64,000 nucleotides of DNA from Solirhodobacter olei (GTDB taxonomy: Bacteria; Pseudomonadota; Alphaproteobacteria; Rhodobacterales; Rhodobacteraceae): positions 91,617-155,616 of the forward strand of contig NZ_RRYH01000018.1 in NCBI RefSeq assembly GCF_004010155.1, given 5' to 3'. Below the pieces are notes generated by a model. The model saw only the letters and a list, made by a program, of their open reading frames with translations. It had not been told where the DNA came from and did not search any database. Positions 16,728 to 25,024 of the stretch are shown here, one piece after another; position 1 is the first letter of the stretch; every line of letters starts with the position of its first letter. A program made the translations under genes and the position numbers.

Positions 16728-17690
16728 GTGACAGACGCAGCCCCCGCAACCGGCCCAGGAACCGAAAGCCCGATGTCCGCCCGGATCGAAGCAGAATGGA
16801 TCGCCGTCGACTGGGGCACCACCAACCTGCGCGCCTGGGCGATGGGGGCTGGGGGAGAGACCCTCGCACTGGCCTCCTCAGACGAGGGCATGGGCCGGCT
16901 GAACCGCGCGGGCTATGAGCCCGCGCTGCTGCGGCTCATCCAGACCTGGCTCGCGCCCTCCCGCGCTACGCCCGTCGTGGTCTGCGGCATGGCCGGCAGC
17001 CGCCAGGGCTGGATCGAGGCGCCCTACCGGCCGGTGCCCTGCGCCCCGGTGGACGGCCAGGGCCTCACCCCCGTCCCCACCGCCGATCCGCGGCTCTCCG
17101 TCCATATCATCCCCGGCCTCTGCCAGCGCGACCCGGCCGATGTGATGCGCGGCGAGGAAACCCAGATCGCCGGCTTCATGGCCGAGACCCCGGGGTTCGA
17201 GGGCGTCCTCTGCCTCCCCGGCACCCATACCAAATGGGTCCGGCTGAAAGCGGGTCGCGTGACCGCCTTCCAGACCTTCCTGACCGGAGAGCTGTTCTCG
17301 CTCCTCTCCAGGCACTCGGTGCTCTCGCACCTGATGGCTGGCGAGGGCTGGGACCAGCAGGCGTTCGAAACCGCCCTCGACGCGGCGCTGGCCGCGCCCG
17401 AGCGCACCTCCGCCAGTCTCTTCTCACTGCGCGCCGAGGCGCTGCTGGAGGGTCTCGCACCCGCGGCCGCCCGCGCCCGCCTCTCCGCCACGCTGATCGG
17501 CGCCGAGCTGGCCGCGGCCCGGCCGTTCTGGCAGGATCAGGCCCTCGCCGTCGTCGGCGCCGCGGCGGTCGCCCGCGCCTATGCCTCGGCCCTCACCGGC
17601 CAGGGCCGGCCGGTCCTGACCACAAGCGGCGACAGCGCCGCGCTTGCCGGGCTCGCCATGGCCCGCGCCCTGATGAAAGAGACGACATGA
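16728..17690 (+). CDS. dgoK: 2-dehydro-3-deoxygalactonokinase (DgoK)
   Basis: A 320-residue sugar kinase. The N-terminal phosphate-binding motif AVDWGTTNLRAWAMG starts near residue 24. VCGMAGSRQGWIEAPYRPVPC, GEETQIAGFM and LCLPGTHTKWV are characteristic of DgoK. It phosphorylates 2-keto-3-deoxygalactonate to the 6-phosphate in the De Ley-Doudoroff galactose pathway. The GTG start is favoured by AGAGGACAAG directly upstream; an ATG 15 codons later (MSARIEAEWIAV) is the alternative. It overlaps dgoA by four bases (ATGA). The alpha-galactosidase gene upstream supplies galactose. Confidence 0.9.
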   Translation: MTDAAPATGPGTESPMSARIEAEWIAVDWGTTNLRAWAMGAGGETLALASSDEGMGRLNRAGYEPALLRLIQTWLAPSRATPVVVCGMAGSRQGWIEAPYRPVPCAPVDGQGLTPVPTADPRLSVHIIPGLCQRDPADVMRGEETQIAGFMAETPGFEGVLCLPGTHTKWVRLKAGRVTAFQTFLTGELFSLLSRHSVLSHLMAGEGWDQQAFETALDAALAAPERTSASLFSLRAEALLEGLAPAAARARLSATLIGAELAAARPFWQDQALAVVGAAAVARAYASALTGQGRPVLTTSGDSAALAGLAMARALMKETT

Positions 17691-18298
17691 CCCGTTCCCT
17701 CATCGCGATCCTCCGCGGCATCCGGCCAGAGGAGGCCGTGGAGACCGGCGCCGCTCTGATCACGGCCGGGATCACCTCGATCGAGGTGCCGCTGAACTCG
17801 CCCGACCCGCTCGACAGCATCGCGCGGCTGGCCGAGGCCTTCGGCGACCGGGCCCAGATCGGCGCCGGCACCGTGCTGACGGCGGCGGCCGTGGCCGATG
17901 TCGCGGCGGCGGGCGGAAAGCTCATCGTCTCGCCCAACATGGACCCCGCCGTGATCGCCGAGACGAAGCGACATGGCATGGAAAGCTGGCCCGGCACCTT
18001 CACCCCCACCGAATGCTTCGCGGCGCTGGCCGCCGGCGCGGATGGGCTGAAGATCTTCCCCGCAAACCTCGTCGGCCCCGCCGGGCTGAAGGCGATCCGC
18101 GCCGTCCTTCCGCCCGAGACCCGCATCTACGCCGTCGGCGGCGCGGGGGCGGAGAATTTCGCCGACTGGTTCGCCGCAGGTGCGGACGGCTTCGGCATCG
18201 GCACCGCGCTCTACAAACCCGGCCAGTCCGCGGCAGAGACCGCCGCAAAGGCCGCCCGCATCACCGCCGCCTATGACGCCGCACGGCCCGCCGGCTGA
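17687..18298 (+). CDS. dgoA: 2-dehydro-3-deoxy-6-phosphogalactonate aldolase (DgoA)
   Basis: A 203-residue KDPG/KDPGal class I aldolase. AILRGIRPEEA carries the catalytic-base Glu, GAGTVLT follows, and the Schiff-base lysine is about residue 122 in GLKIFPANLVGP. YAVGGAGAENFADW is the phosphate-binding end of the barrel. It splits 2-keto-3-deoxy-6-phosphogalactonate into pyruvate and glyceraldehyde 3-phosphate, the last step of oxidative galactose breakdown. The upstream steps (galactose dehydrogenase, lactonase, galactonate dehydratase) are not encoded in this window. Confidence 0.92.
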   Translation: MTRSLIAILRGIRPEEAVETGAALITAGITSIEVPLNSPDPLDSIARLAEAFGDRAQIGAGTVLTAAAVADVAAAGGKLIVSPNMDPAVIAETKRHGMESWPGTFTPTECFAALAAGADGLKIFPANLVGPAGLKAIRAVLPPETRIYAVGGAGAENFADWFAAGADGFGIGTALYKPGQSAAETAAKAARITAAYDAARPAG

Positions 18299-18326
18299 CC
18301 CCGCCACGGCCCCGAAAGGACCCCAG

Positions 18327-20249
18327 ATGACCACCGCCTCCCCGCCCCTCACACGCGCCCTCGGTGTCTGCTACTACCCCGAACACTGGCCGCAGGAAAT
18401 CTGGGCCGAGGATGCCGCCCGCATGGCCGAAGCCGGGATCACCTGGGTCCGCATCGGCGAATTCGCCTGGTCGCGGATCGAACCCGCCCCGGGCAGGTTC
18501 GACTGGGACTGGCTCGACACCGCGATCGAAACCCTCGGCGCCGCCGGGCTCAAGGTCGTGCTCGGCACACCCACCGCCACGCCGCCGCGCTGGCTCGCCA
18601 CGAAACTGCCCGACATGTTCGCGGTCGATGCAGAGGGCCGCCCGCGCGGCTTCGGCTCGCGCCGGCATTACGACTTCAGCCACCGCGGCTTCCGCGCGGA
18701 ATGCGCCCGTATCGTCACCGCGCTTGCCACCCGCTACGGCGCGAACCCCCATGTCGCCGCCTGGCAGACCGACAACGAATACGGCTGCCACGACACGATC
18801 CTCAGCTATTCCCCCGCGGCGCTCTCGGCCTTCCGCGACTGGCTGGCGCAGAAATACCAGAGCCCCGAGGCCCTCAACCGCGCCTGGGGCAATGTTTTCT
18901 GGTCGATGGACTATTCGGGCTTCGATGAGATCGGCCTGCCGAACCTCACCGTGACCGAGGCCAACCCCTCCCATGTGATGGACCTCCGCCGCTTCGCCTC
19001 GGACGAGGTCGTGTCCTTCAACCGCCTGCAGGTAGAGATCATCCGCAGGCATTCCGCGGCCCCCATCCTTCACAACTACATGGGCCGGGTGGTGGACTTC
19101 GACCATTTCAAGGTCGGCGCCGATCTCGACGCGGCAAGCTGGGACAGCTACCCGCTCGGCTTCCTGATCGGCCGGCTGGGGGCGTCCGAGGCCCACAAGG
19201 CCCGCTTCCTGCGCCAGGGCGACCCCGACAACCAGGCCTTTCACCACGACCTCTACCGCGCTGTCGGGCGCGGCCGCTGGTGGGTGATGGAACAGCAGCC
19301 CGGCCCGGTGAACTGGGCGCCCTGGAACGCCGACCCGCTGCCCGGCATGGCCCGCCTCTGGGCTTGGGAGGCCTTCGCCCACGGGGCGGAAACCGTCAGC
19401 TACTTCCGCTGGCGCCAGGCTCCCTTTGCGCAGGAACAGATGCATGCAGGCCTCCTGCGCCCCGACAGCGCCGCGGCACCCGCGCTGGCGGAAGCGACGC
19501 AGGTCGCCCGCGAACTTGCGCTGGAACCCGAGGCCGGCACCGCCGCCGCCCCCGTCGCCCTCGTCTTCGATTACGAGAGCGCCTGGGCCTGGAAGATCCA
19601 GCCCCAGGGCCAGGATTTCGACTATTTCGACCTGGTGACCAGCACCTACCGCGGCCTGCGCGCGCTCGGTCTGAACATCGACATCCTGCCGCCCGACACG
19701 GGCGACCTCTCGGCCTACCGGCTCGTCCTCGTCCCCGGCCTCGCCACGCTCTCGGCGCCCTTGACCGCGGCGCTCGCCCGCTTTCAGGGCCGCGCCATCC
19801 TCGGCCCGCGCACCAACGCCAAGACGGAGGATTTCGCCATCCCCGTGCCGCTTCCCCCTGCGCTCCCCGGGCTCGACTGCACCGTGGCGCGGGTCGAAAG
19901 CCTGCCGCCCGGCACCGAAATCCCGCTTTCGGGCGGCGGCGCGATCCAGCGCTGGCACGAGGTTCTGGAGGGCAGCGCCGAGGCGCGCCTGACCACCACC
20001 ACCGGCGCCCCCGTCGCGATGACGGCGGGTCCCCTCACCTATCTCGGCGGCTGGCTGGACGAGACGGCGCTGAAAGACCTCCTGCGCGCCGCCTGCGCCG
20101 AAACCGGGGTCGAGACGACGGAGATGCCCGAGGGCCTGCGCCGCCGCGACACCTCGCGCCTCCGGATCCTGCTGAACTACAACCCCGAACCGGTGACCTT
20201 CGACGGCGTCACCATCCCGGCCGCGGGCGTCCATATCAGCCCGCTCTGA
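18327..20249 (+). CDS. beta-galactosidase, glycoside hydrolase family 42
   Basis: A 640-residue GH42 enzyme hydrolysing terminal beta-galactosides. LGVCYYPEHWPQEIWAEDAA opens the catalytic barrel. Glu151 in QTDNEYGCHD is the expected acid/base and Glu322 in WVMEQQPGPVNWAPWN the nucleophile. The trimerisation domain (from about residue 400: APVALVFDYESAWAW) and a small C-terminal beta-domain follow. No signal peptide is present. GAAAGGA precedes the ATG. It is the last gene of the galactoside operon and indicates that both alpha- and beta-linked galactose feed the DgoK/DgoA route. Confidence 0.92.
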   Translation: MTTASPPLTRALGVCYYPEHWPQEIWAEDAARMAEAGITWVRIGEFAWSRIEPAPGRFDWDWLDTAIETLGAAGLKVVLGTPTATPPRWLATKLPDMFAVDAEGRPRGFGSRRHYDFSHRGFRAECARIVTALATRYGANPHVAAWQTDNEYGCHDTILSYSPAALSAFRDWLAQKYQSPEALNRAWGNVFWSMDYSGFDEIGLPNLTVTEANPSHVMDLRRFASDEVVSFNRLQVEIIRRHSAAPILHNYMGRVVDFDHFKVGADLDAASWDSYPLGFLIGRLGASEAHKARFLRQGDPDNQAFHHDLYRAVGRGRWWVMEQQPGPVNWAPWNADPLPGMARLWAWEAFAHGAETVSYFRWRQAPFAQEQMHAGLLRPDSAAAPALAEATQVARELALEPEAGTAAAPVALVFDYESAWAWKIQPQGQDFDYFDLVTSTYRGLRALGLNIDILPPDTGDLSAYRLVLVPGLATLSAPLTAALARFQGRAILGPRTNAKTEDFAIPVPLPPALPGLDCTVARVESLPPGTEIPLSGGGAIQRWHEVLEGSAEARLTTTTGAPVAMTAGPLTYLGGWLDETALKDLLRAACAETGVETTEMPEGLRRRDTSRLRILLNYNPEPVTFDGVTIPAAGVHISPL

Positions 20250-20296
20250 CCCTCCCCCGCGCGCGCCTCATCCCCAAGGCACGCGCGGGGTCCCGA

Positions 20297-21367
20297 TCAG
20301 CCGGCCGCATCCTCCGGCACCGGGAAGACCATCCCGTCGAAAAGCTTCCGCGCCGTGCGGAGCGTCCCGGCCGACAGCACCTCGCCCCCCGGCCCGATCT
20401 CCAGCAGTACTTCCGCCGCACCGCTCGGATGCTCGATGCGGTACCGCCCGTCCGCCGGACGAACCGCCAGCCCCGCCGCCGGGCTCCCTTCCAACAGGCA
20501 GGCGGTGGCGACAGAGACCGCGGCGAACACCCCGACGGAGGCATGGACACGGTGCGGAATGAAACTCCGTGTGCTGATCGCCCCTCCGGCCATCGGGGCG
20601 GAGACCAGCGTCATCTTCGGCACCGAGGCCTCGGTGACATCGCCAAGGTTCATCATCGGCCCCGCCTTCAGCCGGATCGCCTCGATCCGCGCCTTGAGAT
20701 CGGCGTCCCCCTCCAGCGCCTCCCGGCTCTCCTGCCCGCTCAGCCCGAAGTCGGCGGCGCGCAGGATCACGCAGGGCATGCCGTTGTCGATCAGCGTCGC
20801 CTCCACGCCATCGATCACGTCGACCGCCCGGCCGGTCGGCAGAAGCGCCCCGCACATCGACCCCGCGATGCTGTCGAACATCAGGGGCACCGCCGCGTGA
20901 TGCCCCGGCACCCCGTCGATCACCGTCGTGCCGCGGTAGCTGACCACGCCCCCCGGCGTCGCCACCCGCGCCACCGCGACCTCACCGGTGTTGACCATGT
21001 GGATCCTGACCGGCGTCTCCCCCTCCCGCGCCGGCACCAGTCCCCGCTCGATTGCCGCCGGCCCTACACCGGCAAGGATATTGCCGCAGCCCTGCCGGTC
21101 CGAAACCAGCGCCTGATCGACGAAGACCTGCAGGAAGAGGTAATCCACATCCGCATCCGCCCGCGCGGAGGCCGAGAGGACCGCGACCTTCGAGGTCAGC
21201 GGATCCGCCCCGCCGATCCCGTCGATCTGCCGCGGATCGGGCGAGCCCATGACGCGCAGCAGAAGCGCGTCACGCGCGGCCGGGTCGGCGGGCAGGTCCC
21301 CGGACAGGAAATACGCCCCCTTCGAGGTGCCCCCGCGCATCCAGAGACAGCGGATGCCCTCGCTCAT
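20297..21367 (-). CDS. galD: 4-oxalomesaconate tautomerase (GalD), PrpF/AcnD-accessory family
   Basis: A 356-residue member of the PrpF isomerase family with two similar diaminopimelate-epimerase-like halves. It starts IRCLWMRGGTSKGAYF, a PrpF hallmark, and contains RQIDGIGGADPLTSKVA and QGCGNILAGVGP with the active-site Cys. PrpF-type proteins act in propionate metabolism or, as GalD/LigU, isomerise 4-oxalomesaconate in gallate or protocatechuate catabolism. Adjacent galC- and galB-like genes favour the aromatic role. GGAGG precedes the ATG. It is the last gene of the four-gene leftward cluster, about 165 bases after galC, with repeat DNA in between. Confidence 0.82.
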   Translation of the reverse strand: MSEGIRCLWMRGGTSKGAYFLSGDLPADPAARDALLLRVMGSPDPRQIDGIGGADPLTSKVAVLSASARADADVDYLFLQVFVDQALVSDRQGCGNILAGVGPAAIERGLVPAREGETPVRIHMVNTGEVAVARVATPGGVVSYRGTTVIDGVPGHHAAVPLMFDSIAGSMCGALLPTGRAVDVIDGVEATLIDNGMPCVILRAADFGLSGQESREALEGDADLKARIEAIRLKAGPMMNLGDVTEASVPKMTLVSAPMAGGAISTRSFIPHRVHASVGVFAAVSVATACLLEGSPAAGLAVRPADGRYRIEHPSGAAEVLLEIGPGGEVLSAGTLRTARKLFDGMVFPVPEDAAG

Positions 21368-21412
21368 CGGGCGGGCCTCCGGGGGCAGCCGCGCAGGGTC
21401 TCTGCCTCCGCG

Positions 21413-21441
21413 CCCCCGGGATATTTGCGGACAGAAGAAAG
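21413..21441 (-). repeat. interspersed repeat (TTCTGTCC…AAATATCCCGGGGG), copy 1
   Basis: On the - strand this reads CTTTCTTCTGTCC, then GCAAATATCCCGGGGG. Nearly the same sequence lies on the + strand at 45082-45113. Both are intergenic, and both abut G/C-rich inverted-repeat sequence. Confidence 0.6.
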
Positions 21442-21471
21442 GGCGCGGGGTGTTGCGCGGGGCGCGGGGGG

Positions 21472-21523
21472 ACCGTCCCGATTTACGGTGCTCTTACGGT
21501 GCGAAAGCGGTGCGGAAACGGTG
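21472..21523 (+). repeat. interspersed repeat (ACCGTCCCGATTTACGGT…TTACGGTGCGAAA), copy 1
   Basis: Between galD and galC. ACCGTCCCGATTTACGGT, then TTACGGTGCGAAA and CGGTGC, are repeated in the same order at 49872-49933. The unit CGGT(G) recurs several times inside each copy at roughly 10-11 base steps. Confidence 0.65.
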
Positions 21524-21532
21524 GCACGGCAG

Positions 21533-22207
21533 TCAGACATATTTCAGCCCCTTCGCCGCCAGCGCCTCGCGCATCTGGTACATGTCGAGGCCGAGCTCTC
21601 CCGCCGCCAGCCGCGCGCGCTTGGCCGCCTCGTTCGCCAGCCGCGCCTCCGCCGCCGCCAGCACCTCCGCCGCCGCCGCGCGGGGGACGACGACGACCCC
21701 GTCGTCGTCGGCCACCACCACGTCGCCGGGGTTGACCGCCTGTCCGGCGCAGACCACCGGCACGTTGACCGAGCCGAGCGTCGCTTTGACGGTACCCTGC
21801 GCGCTGATCGCCTTGGACCAGACCGGAAAGCCCATCGCGGTCAGGTCCCGCACGTCGCGCACGCCCGCGTCGATCACCAGCCCGCGGCAGCCCCGCGCCA
21901 TCGCCGAGGTCGCCAGCAGATCGCCAAAATAGCCGTTGTCGCAAGGGCTTGTGGGCGCGAGGACGAGGATGTCGCCCTCCCTGACCTGCTCGATCGCGAC
22001 ATGCAGCATCCAGTTGTCGCCCGGCGGGGCAGAGATCGTCACCGCCGATCCCGCGACCTGCGCGCCGGCCCAGATCGGCCGCATGTGCGAGGCCAGGCAC
22101 CCGGTCCGGCCCTGCGCCTCATGCACCGTGGCGACCCCCGCCGCCGCGAGCCCCGCGATCACCTTCGGGTCGGCCCGCTCGATATCCTGCACCACGACAG
22201 CGCCCAT
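21533..22207 (-). CDS. galC: 4-carboxy-4-hydroxy-2-oxoadipate aldolase (GalC/LigK type, RraA-like)
   Basis: A 224-residue class II pyruvate aldolase of the RraA/HMG-CHA family. [18 protein letters not shown] is the substrate/metal region, and [17 protein letters not shown] supplies the Arg and Asp of the active site. [20 protein letters not shown] is the other conserved block. The enzyme splits 4-carboxy-4-hydroxy-2-oxoadipate into pyruvate and oxaloacetate at the end of the gallate and protocatechuate 4,5-cleavage pathways. It lies 30 bases after the dioxygenase gene and reads in the same direction. Confidence 0.88.
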   Translation of the reverse strand: MGAVVVQDIERADPKVIAGLAAAGVATVHEAQGRTGCLASHMRPIWAGAQVAGSAVTISAPPGDNWMLHVAIEQVREGDILVLAPTSPCDNGYFGDLLATSAMARGCRGLVIDAGVRDVRDLTAMGFPVWSKAISAQGTVKATLGSVNVPVVCAGQAVNPGDVVVADDDGVVVVPRAAAAEVLAAAEARLANEAAKRARLAAGELGLDMYQMREALAAKGLKYV

Positions 22208-22236
22208 CGCTTCTCTCCTTCCCGGCGTCCCGCCCT

Positions 22237-23199
22237 TCAGTCCTTCGTCACCGGCGGCGTGCCGTGGGTGTGGAAGGTCTCGATCGTCTTCAACCCCCAG
22301 GCCTGGCCCTTCTTCCGGTCCGCCTCCGTCCAGACCACCGGCTCCCAGTCCGGTGCGAGGATCAGCCGCGCCCCGGCATTGGCCAGCTCCACCCGGTTGC
22401 CCGCCGGTTCCCAGACATAGAGGAAGAACGAGCCCTGGATGGCGTGCTTGTGCGGCCCGGTTTCGATATGAACGCCGTTTTCCAGCATGATGTCAGCCGC
22501 GCGCAGGATGTCCTCGCGGGTGTCGGTCGCATAGGTCACATGGTGCAGACGGCCGGTACCGCCGCCGCGCTCCTCCGAGCAGACCAGATCGTAGGTCTTG
22601 TTGTTGCAGCTGAACCAGACCCCGCCGATGCGGCCGTTGTCGAGCTGGATGTATTCGGTGACCCGGGAACCCAGCGTCAGCGCCGCCCAGTCGCGGAAGG
22701 CCGCGGCGTCCTCGCCCAGCAGGTTCACATGGTCGATCCGCCGCGGACAGGCCCCCTGGGCGTGGAATTTGGAGGCGAGATTCTTCAGCGCCGAAGCATC
22801 GCCCGGCGGCGGGCGGTTGGTGTCCCAGTAGATTTCGAAGACATGGCCGAAGGGATCCTCCCAGCGATAGGCACGGCCATGGCCGGCATCGCCCTCGACC
22901 CAGCCGATCTTCCTGTAGGGGCTGGCCTCGATCACCTCGACACGACGCTCCAGCGCCTCCGGCGAGGCCGCCCGGTAGGCGACATGGCCGACGCCGGTGG
23001 TGTGGTGCCGTGTCAGCTTCAGCGAGTGGAATTCGTAATCGTCCCAGGCCCTGAGATAGGCCGATGCCCCGTCCTGACCGGACAGCTTCAGCCCGTAGAC
23101 GCGGGTGAAGAAATCCAGGCTTTCCTCGAACCGGTCGGTATAGACCTCGACATGGGCCAGATGGGCAATCTCGAAGCTCGGGTTCGTCGGTGCGGTCAT
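22237..23199 (-). CDS. VOC-family extradiol ring-cleavage dioxygenase (catechol 2,3-dioxygenase-like)
   Basis: A 320-residue type I extradiol dioxygenase built of two vicinal-oxygen-chelate domains. Candidate Fe(II) ligands are the His in [12 protein letters not shown] or in the second-domain RRIDHVNLL, the His pair in RLHHVTYAT, and the Glu in NRVELANAG. It would open a catecholic ring next to the hydroxyls. Its neighbours belong to the gallate/protocatechuate 4,5-pathway, whose usual dioxygenase is the unrelated LigAB/GalA type, so this protein may supply the ring-cleavage step here. The start is at MTAPTNPSF, preceded by GAGGGGGCAGAG. Confidence 0.85.
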   Translation of the reverse strand: MTAPTNPSFEIAHLAHVEVYTDRFEESLDFFTRVYGLKLSGQDGASAYLRAWDDYEFHSLKLTRHHTTGVGHVAYRAASPEALERRVEVIEASPYRKIGWVEGDAGHGRAYRWEDPFGHVFEIYWDTNRPPPGDASALKNLASKFHAQGACPRRIDHVNLLGEDAAAFRDWAALTLGSRVTEYIQLDNGRIGGVWFSCNNKTYDLVCSEERGGGTGRLHHVTYATDTREDILRAADIMLENGVHIETGPHKHAIQGSFFLYVWEPAGNRVELANAGARLILAPDWEPVVWTEADRKKGQAWGLKTIETFHTHGTPPVTKD

Positions 23200-23209
23200 C
23201 TCTGCCCCC

Positions 23210-23968
23210 TCACAATTCGTCCACCGTGCGCGGGAAGACGCTCTGGAACCCTTCGGCATATTTCGCCGCGCGCCCCCCGGCCTGCCCGCCGGAGTTGCGG
23301 CGGAAGTGATTGCCGCGGTTCTCCGCAACATTGGTATAATAGTCCCAGAGATGCTCCTGCCCCTCCATGCATTCGATGGCGGCGCGCTTCTTGCCCCAGA
23401 CCGGCGTGATGTCGAGGAAGACATCCGGCTTCCAGCCCATCTGCTCGGTCTGGTGCGGCTCGAACAGGTAGAGCTGCGGCGCGCCGAGCACCTTCTCGCC
23501 CGGGTTATGGCCCCAGGCCTGAGCGATCATCCGGCATTCCAGCGCCACCTGCGTCGCGTACATGTGGTCGGTGTTGTAGGGATCGTAGGACGAATGGCTG
23601 AGCATGAAGGACGGCTGCACCCGCCGGATCACCTCGACCAGCCTGTACTTGTCGTCATCGCTCAGCCGCAGCGGGTAGTCGCCGAGATCGAGGCAGACCA
23701 GCTCGTGAACGCCAAGCGCCTCGGCCGCCCGCTCCGCCTCCGCGCGCCGCGCGGCCTTGACCTTCTCCAGCGTCATCCCCGGCTGCTTCCAGAGCTTGGC
23801 GCTTTCCCCGCGCTCGCCGAAGGAGAGGCAGACCACCGTCACCTGGTAGCCCATCTCGGCATGAAGCGCGATCGCGCCGCCGCAGCGCCAGACGAAATCG
23901 GCGGCATGGGCGCTGATCACCAGCGCCGTCTTGGGGGCCGGCTTCGGCGCGGTCGGGGCGGCGGGCAT
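23210..23968 (-). CDS. galB: 4-oxalomesaconate hydratase (GalB type, PIG-L/LmbE fold)
   Basis: A 252-residue PIG-L-family zinc protein. The metal motif near residue 20 reads SAHAADFVWRCGGAIALHAE, matching the AHxADF variant of GalB hydratases rather than the AHPDD of deacetylases. SFGERGESAKLW and FMLSHSSYDPYNTDHMYAT are further family blocks. GalB adds water to 4-oxalomesaconate, giving the substrate of the GalC aldolase. The ATG is preceded by GAAGGAGAA; an upstream start without a ribosome-binding site is rejected. It is the first gene of the leftward cluster and divergent from the dehydrogenase gene. Confidence 0.82.
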   Translation of the reverse strand: MPAAPTAPKPAPKTALVISAHAADFVWRCGGAIALHAEMGYQVTVVCLSFGERGESAKLWKQPGMTLEKVKAARRAEAERAAEALGVHELVCLDLGDYPLRLSDDDKYRLVEVIRRVQPSFMLSHSSYDPYNTDHMYATQVALECRMIAQAWGHNPGEKVLGAPQLYLFEPHQTEQMGWKPDVFLDITPVWGKKRAAIECMEGQEHLWDYYTNVAENRGNHFRRNSGGQAGGRAAKYAEGFQSVFPRTVDEL

Positions 23969-24136
23969 CGGGTTCTCCTTCCTCGGTCTCACCCCCTTGT
24001 CGGCCAAAATGCAGGCGAGGCCCAATCAGAAGCTCATCCCCTGCCATAACCTCACGCTATAGCGCATGGACGGGCGGGGGACGATCTGCCACCCTGCAGC
24101 CGCGTCGAACGAGGGCCAGGGACAGGGGAGAACACC

Positions 24137-25024
24137 GTGAGCGAGACAGCCGAAACCGCCCGGATCGCCTTCATCGGCTTCGGCGAGGCCGGGCGCGCCT
24201 TCGCAGGCGGCCTCGCCCTCGGCGGCACCGGGCGGGCCACGGCTTATGACCTGAAATCGCGCGACCCAGCGACGGCCGCTGCCATGGCAGCCTGCCAGGC
24301 CGAGGCCGGCGTCGCGGGCCATGACAGCCCGGCCGGGGCGCTTTCCGGCGCGACGGCCGTCTTCTGCCTCGTCACCGCGGACCAGGCCCTTGCGGCGGCA
24401 GAGGCGGCGGCGCCCCACCTTCCCCCCGGCGCTTTCTGGTTCGACGGAAATTCCTGCGCCCCCGGCACCAAGCGCGCGGCGGCGGACCTCGTGGCGCGCC
24501 ACGGCGGGCGCTACGTCGACATGGCGATCATGGCGCCGGTCCACCCCCGCCGGCATCTGACGCCGGTCCTTCTCGCCGGCCCCGATGCCGAACCCGCCGC
24601 GCGCTTCCTCACCGCCCTCGGCATGGCCCCGAAGATCGCGGGGCCCACGGTGGGCGAGGCCTCCGCCATCAAGATGATCCGCTCCGTCATGGTGAAGGGG
24701 GTCGAGGCGCTGACCGCCGAGTGCCTCCTCGCCGCCCGCCGCGCCGGGGTGGAGGAGGCCGTGCTCGCCTCGCTCCAGGCCTCCGACCCGGGCAGCGACT
24801 GGGCGAAGCGCGCGGCCTACAACCTGGAACGCATGATGGTCCACGGCACCCGCCGCGCCGCCGAGATGCGCGAAGTCGCCGCCACCCTGCGCGAACTCGG
24901 CCTGCCCGACCGCATGGCCAGCGCCACGGTGGACTGGCAGGCGGAGATCGGCGCGCTGGGGCTGAGCGGCGGGCCGGAGGATGCGGCAGACCGCGCCGAC
25001 CGCATCCTAGACGCCCGGAAATGA
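24137..25024 (+). CDS. NAD(P)-dependent dehydrogenase, 3-hydroxyisobutyrate/6-phosphogluconate dehydrogenase-like (DUF1932 type)
   Basis: A 295-residue Rossmann-fold oxidoreductase. RIAFIGFGEAGRAFAGGLA (about 10-28) binds the cofactor. GASSIK-like GEASAIKMIRSVMVKGVEAL contains the catalytic lysine region. The all-helical C-terminal domain matches the DUF1932 variant. The substrate is unknown; its position opposite the ring-cleavage genes suggests an intermediate of that pathway. The GTG start follows AGGGGAGAA. It ends in a four-base overlap (ATGA) with the LysR gene, so the two are co-expressed and divergent from galB. Confidence 0.75.
   Translation: MSETAETARIAFIGFGEAGRAFAGGLALGGTGRATAYDLKSRDPATAAAMAACQAEAGVAGHDSPAGALSGATAVFCLVTADQALAAAEAAAPHLPPGAFWFDGNSCAPGTKRAAADLVARHGGRYVDMAIMAPVHPRRHLTPVLLAGPDAEPAARFLTALGMAPKIAGPTVGEASAIKMIRSVMVKGVEALTAECLLAARRAGVEEAVLASLQASDPGSDWAKRAAYNLERMMVHGTRRAAEMREVAATLRELGLPDRMASATVDWQAEIGALGLSGGPEDAADRADRILDARK

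Noticed and set aside
14480..16891. Open frame of about 800 codons on the - strand opposite the alpha-galactosidase gene
   Set aside because: A shadow frame caused by GC-rich codon bias; low-complexity Gly/Ala/Arg/His composition and no motifs.
18261..20234. Open frame of about 650 codons antisense to the beta-galactosidase gene
   Set aside because: Same cause; the + strand frame has complete GH42 catalytic motifs.
19280..22420. A 1046-codon + strand frame crossing galD, galC and the dioxygenase gene
   Set aside because: Runs out of frame through four real genes on both strands; composition is Arg/Pro-rich and non-natural.
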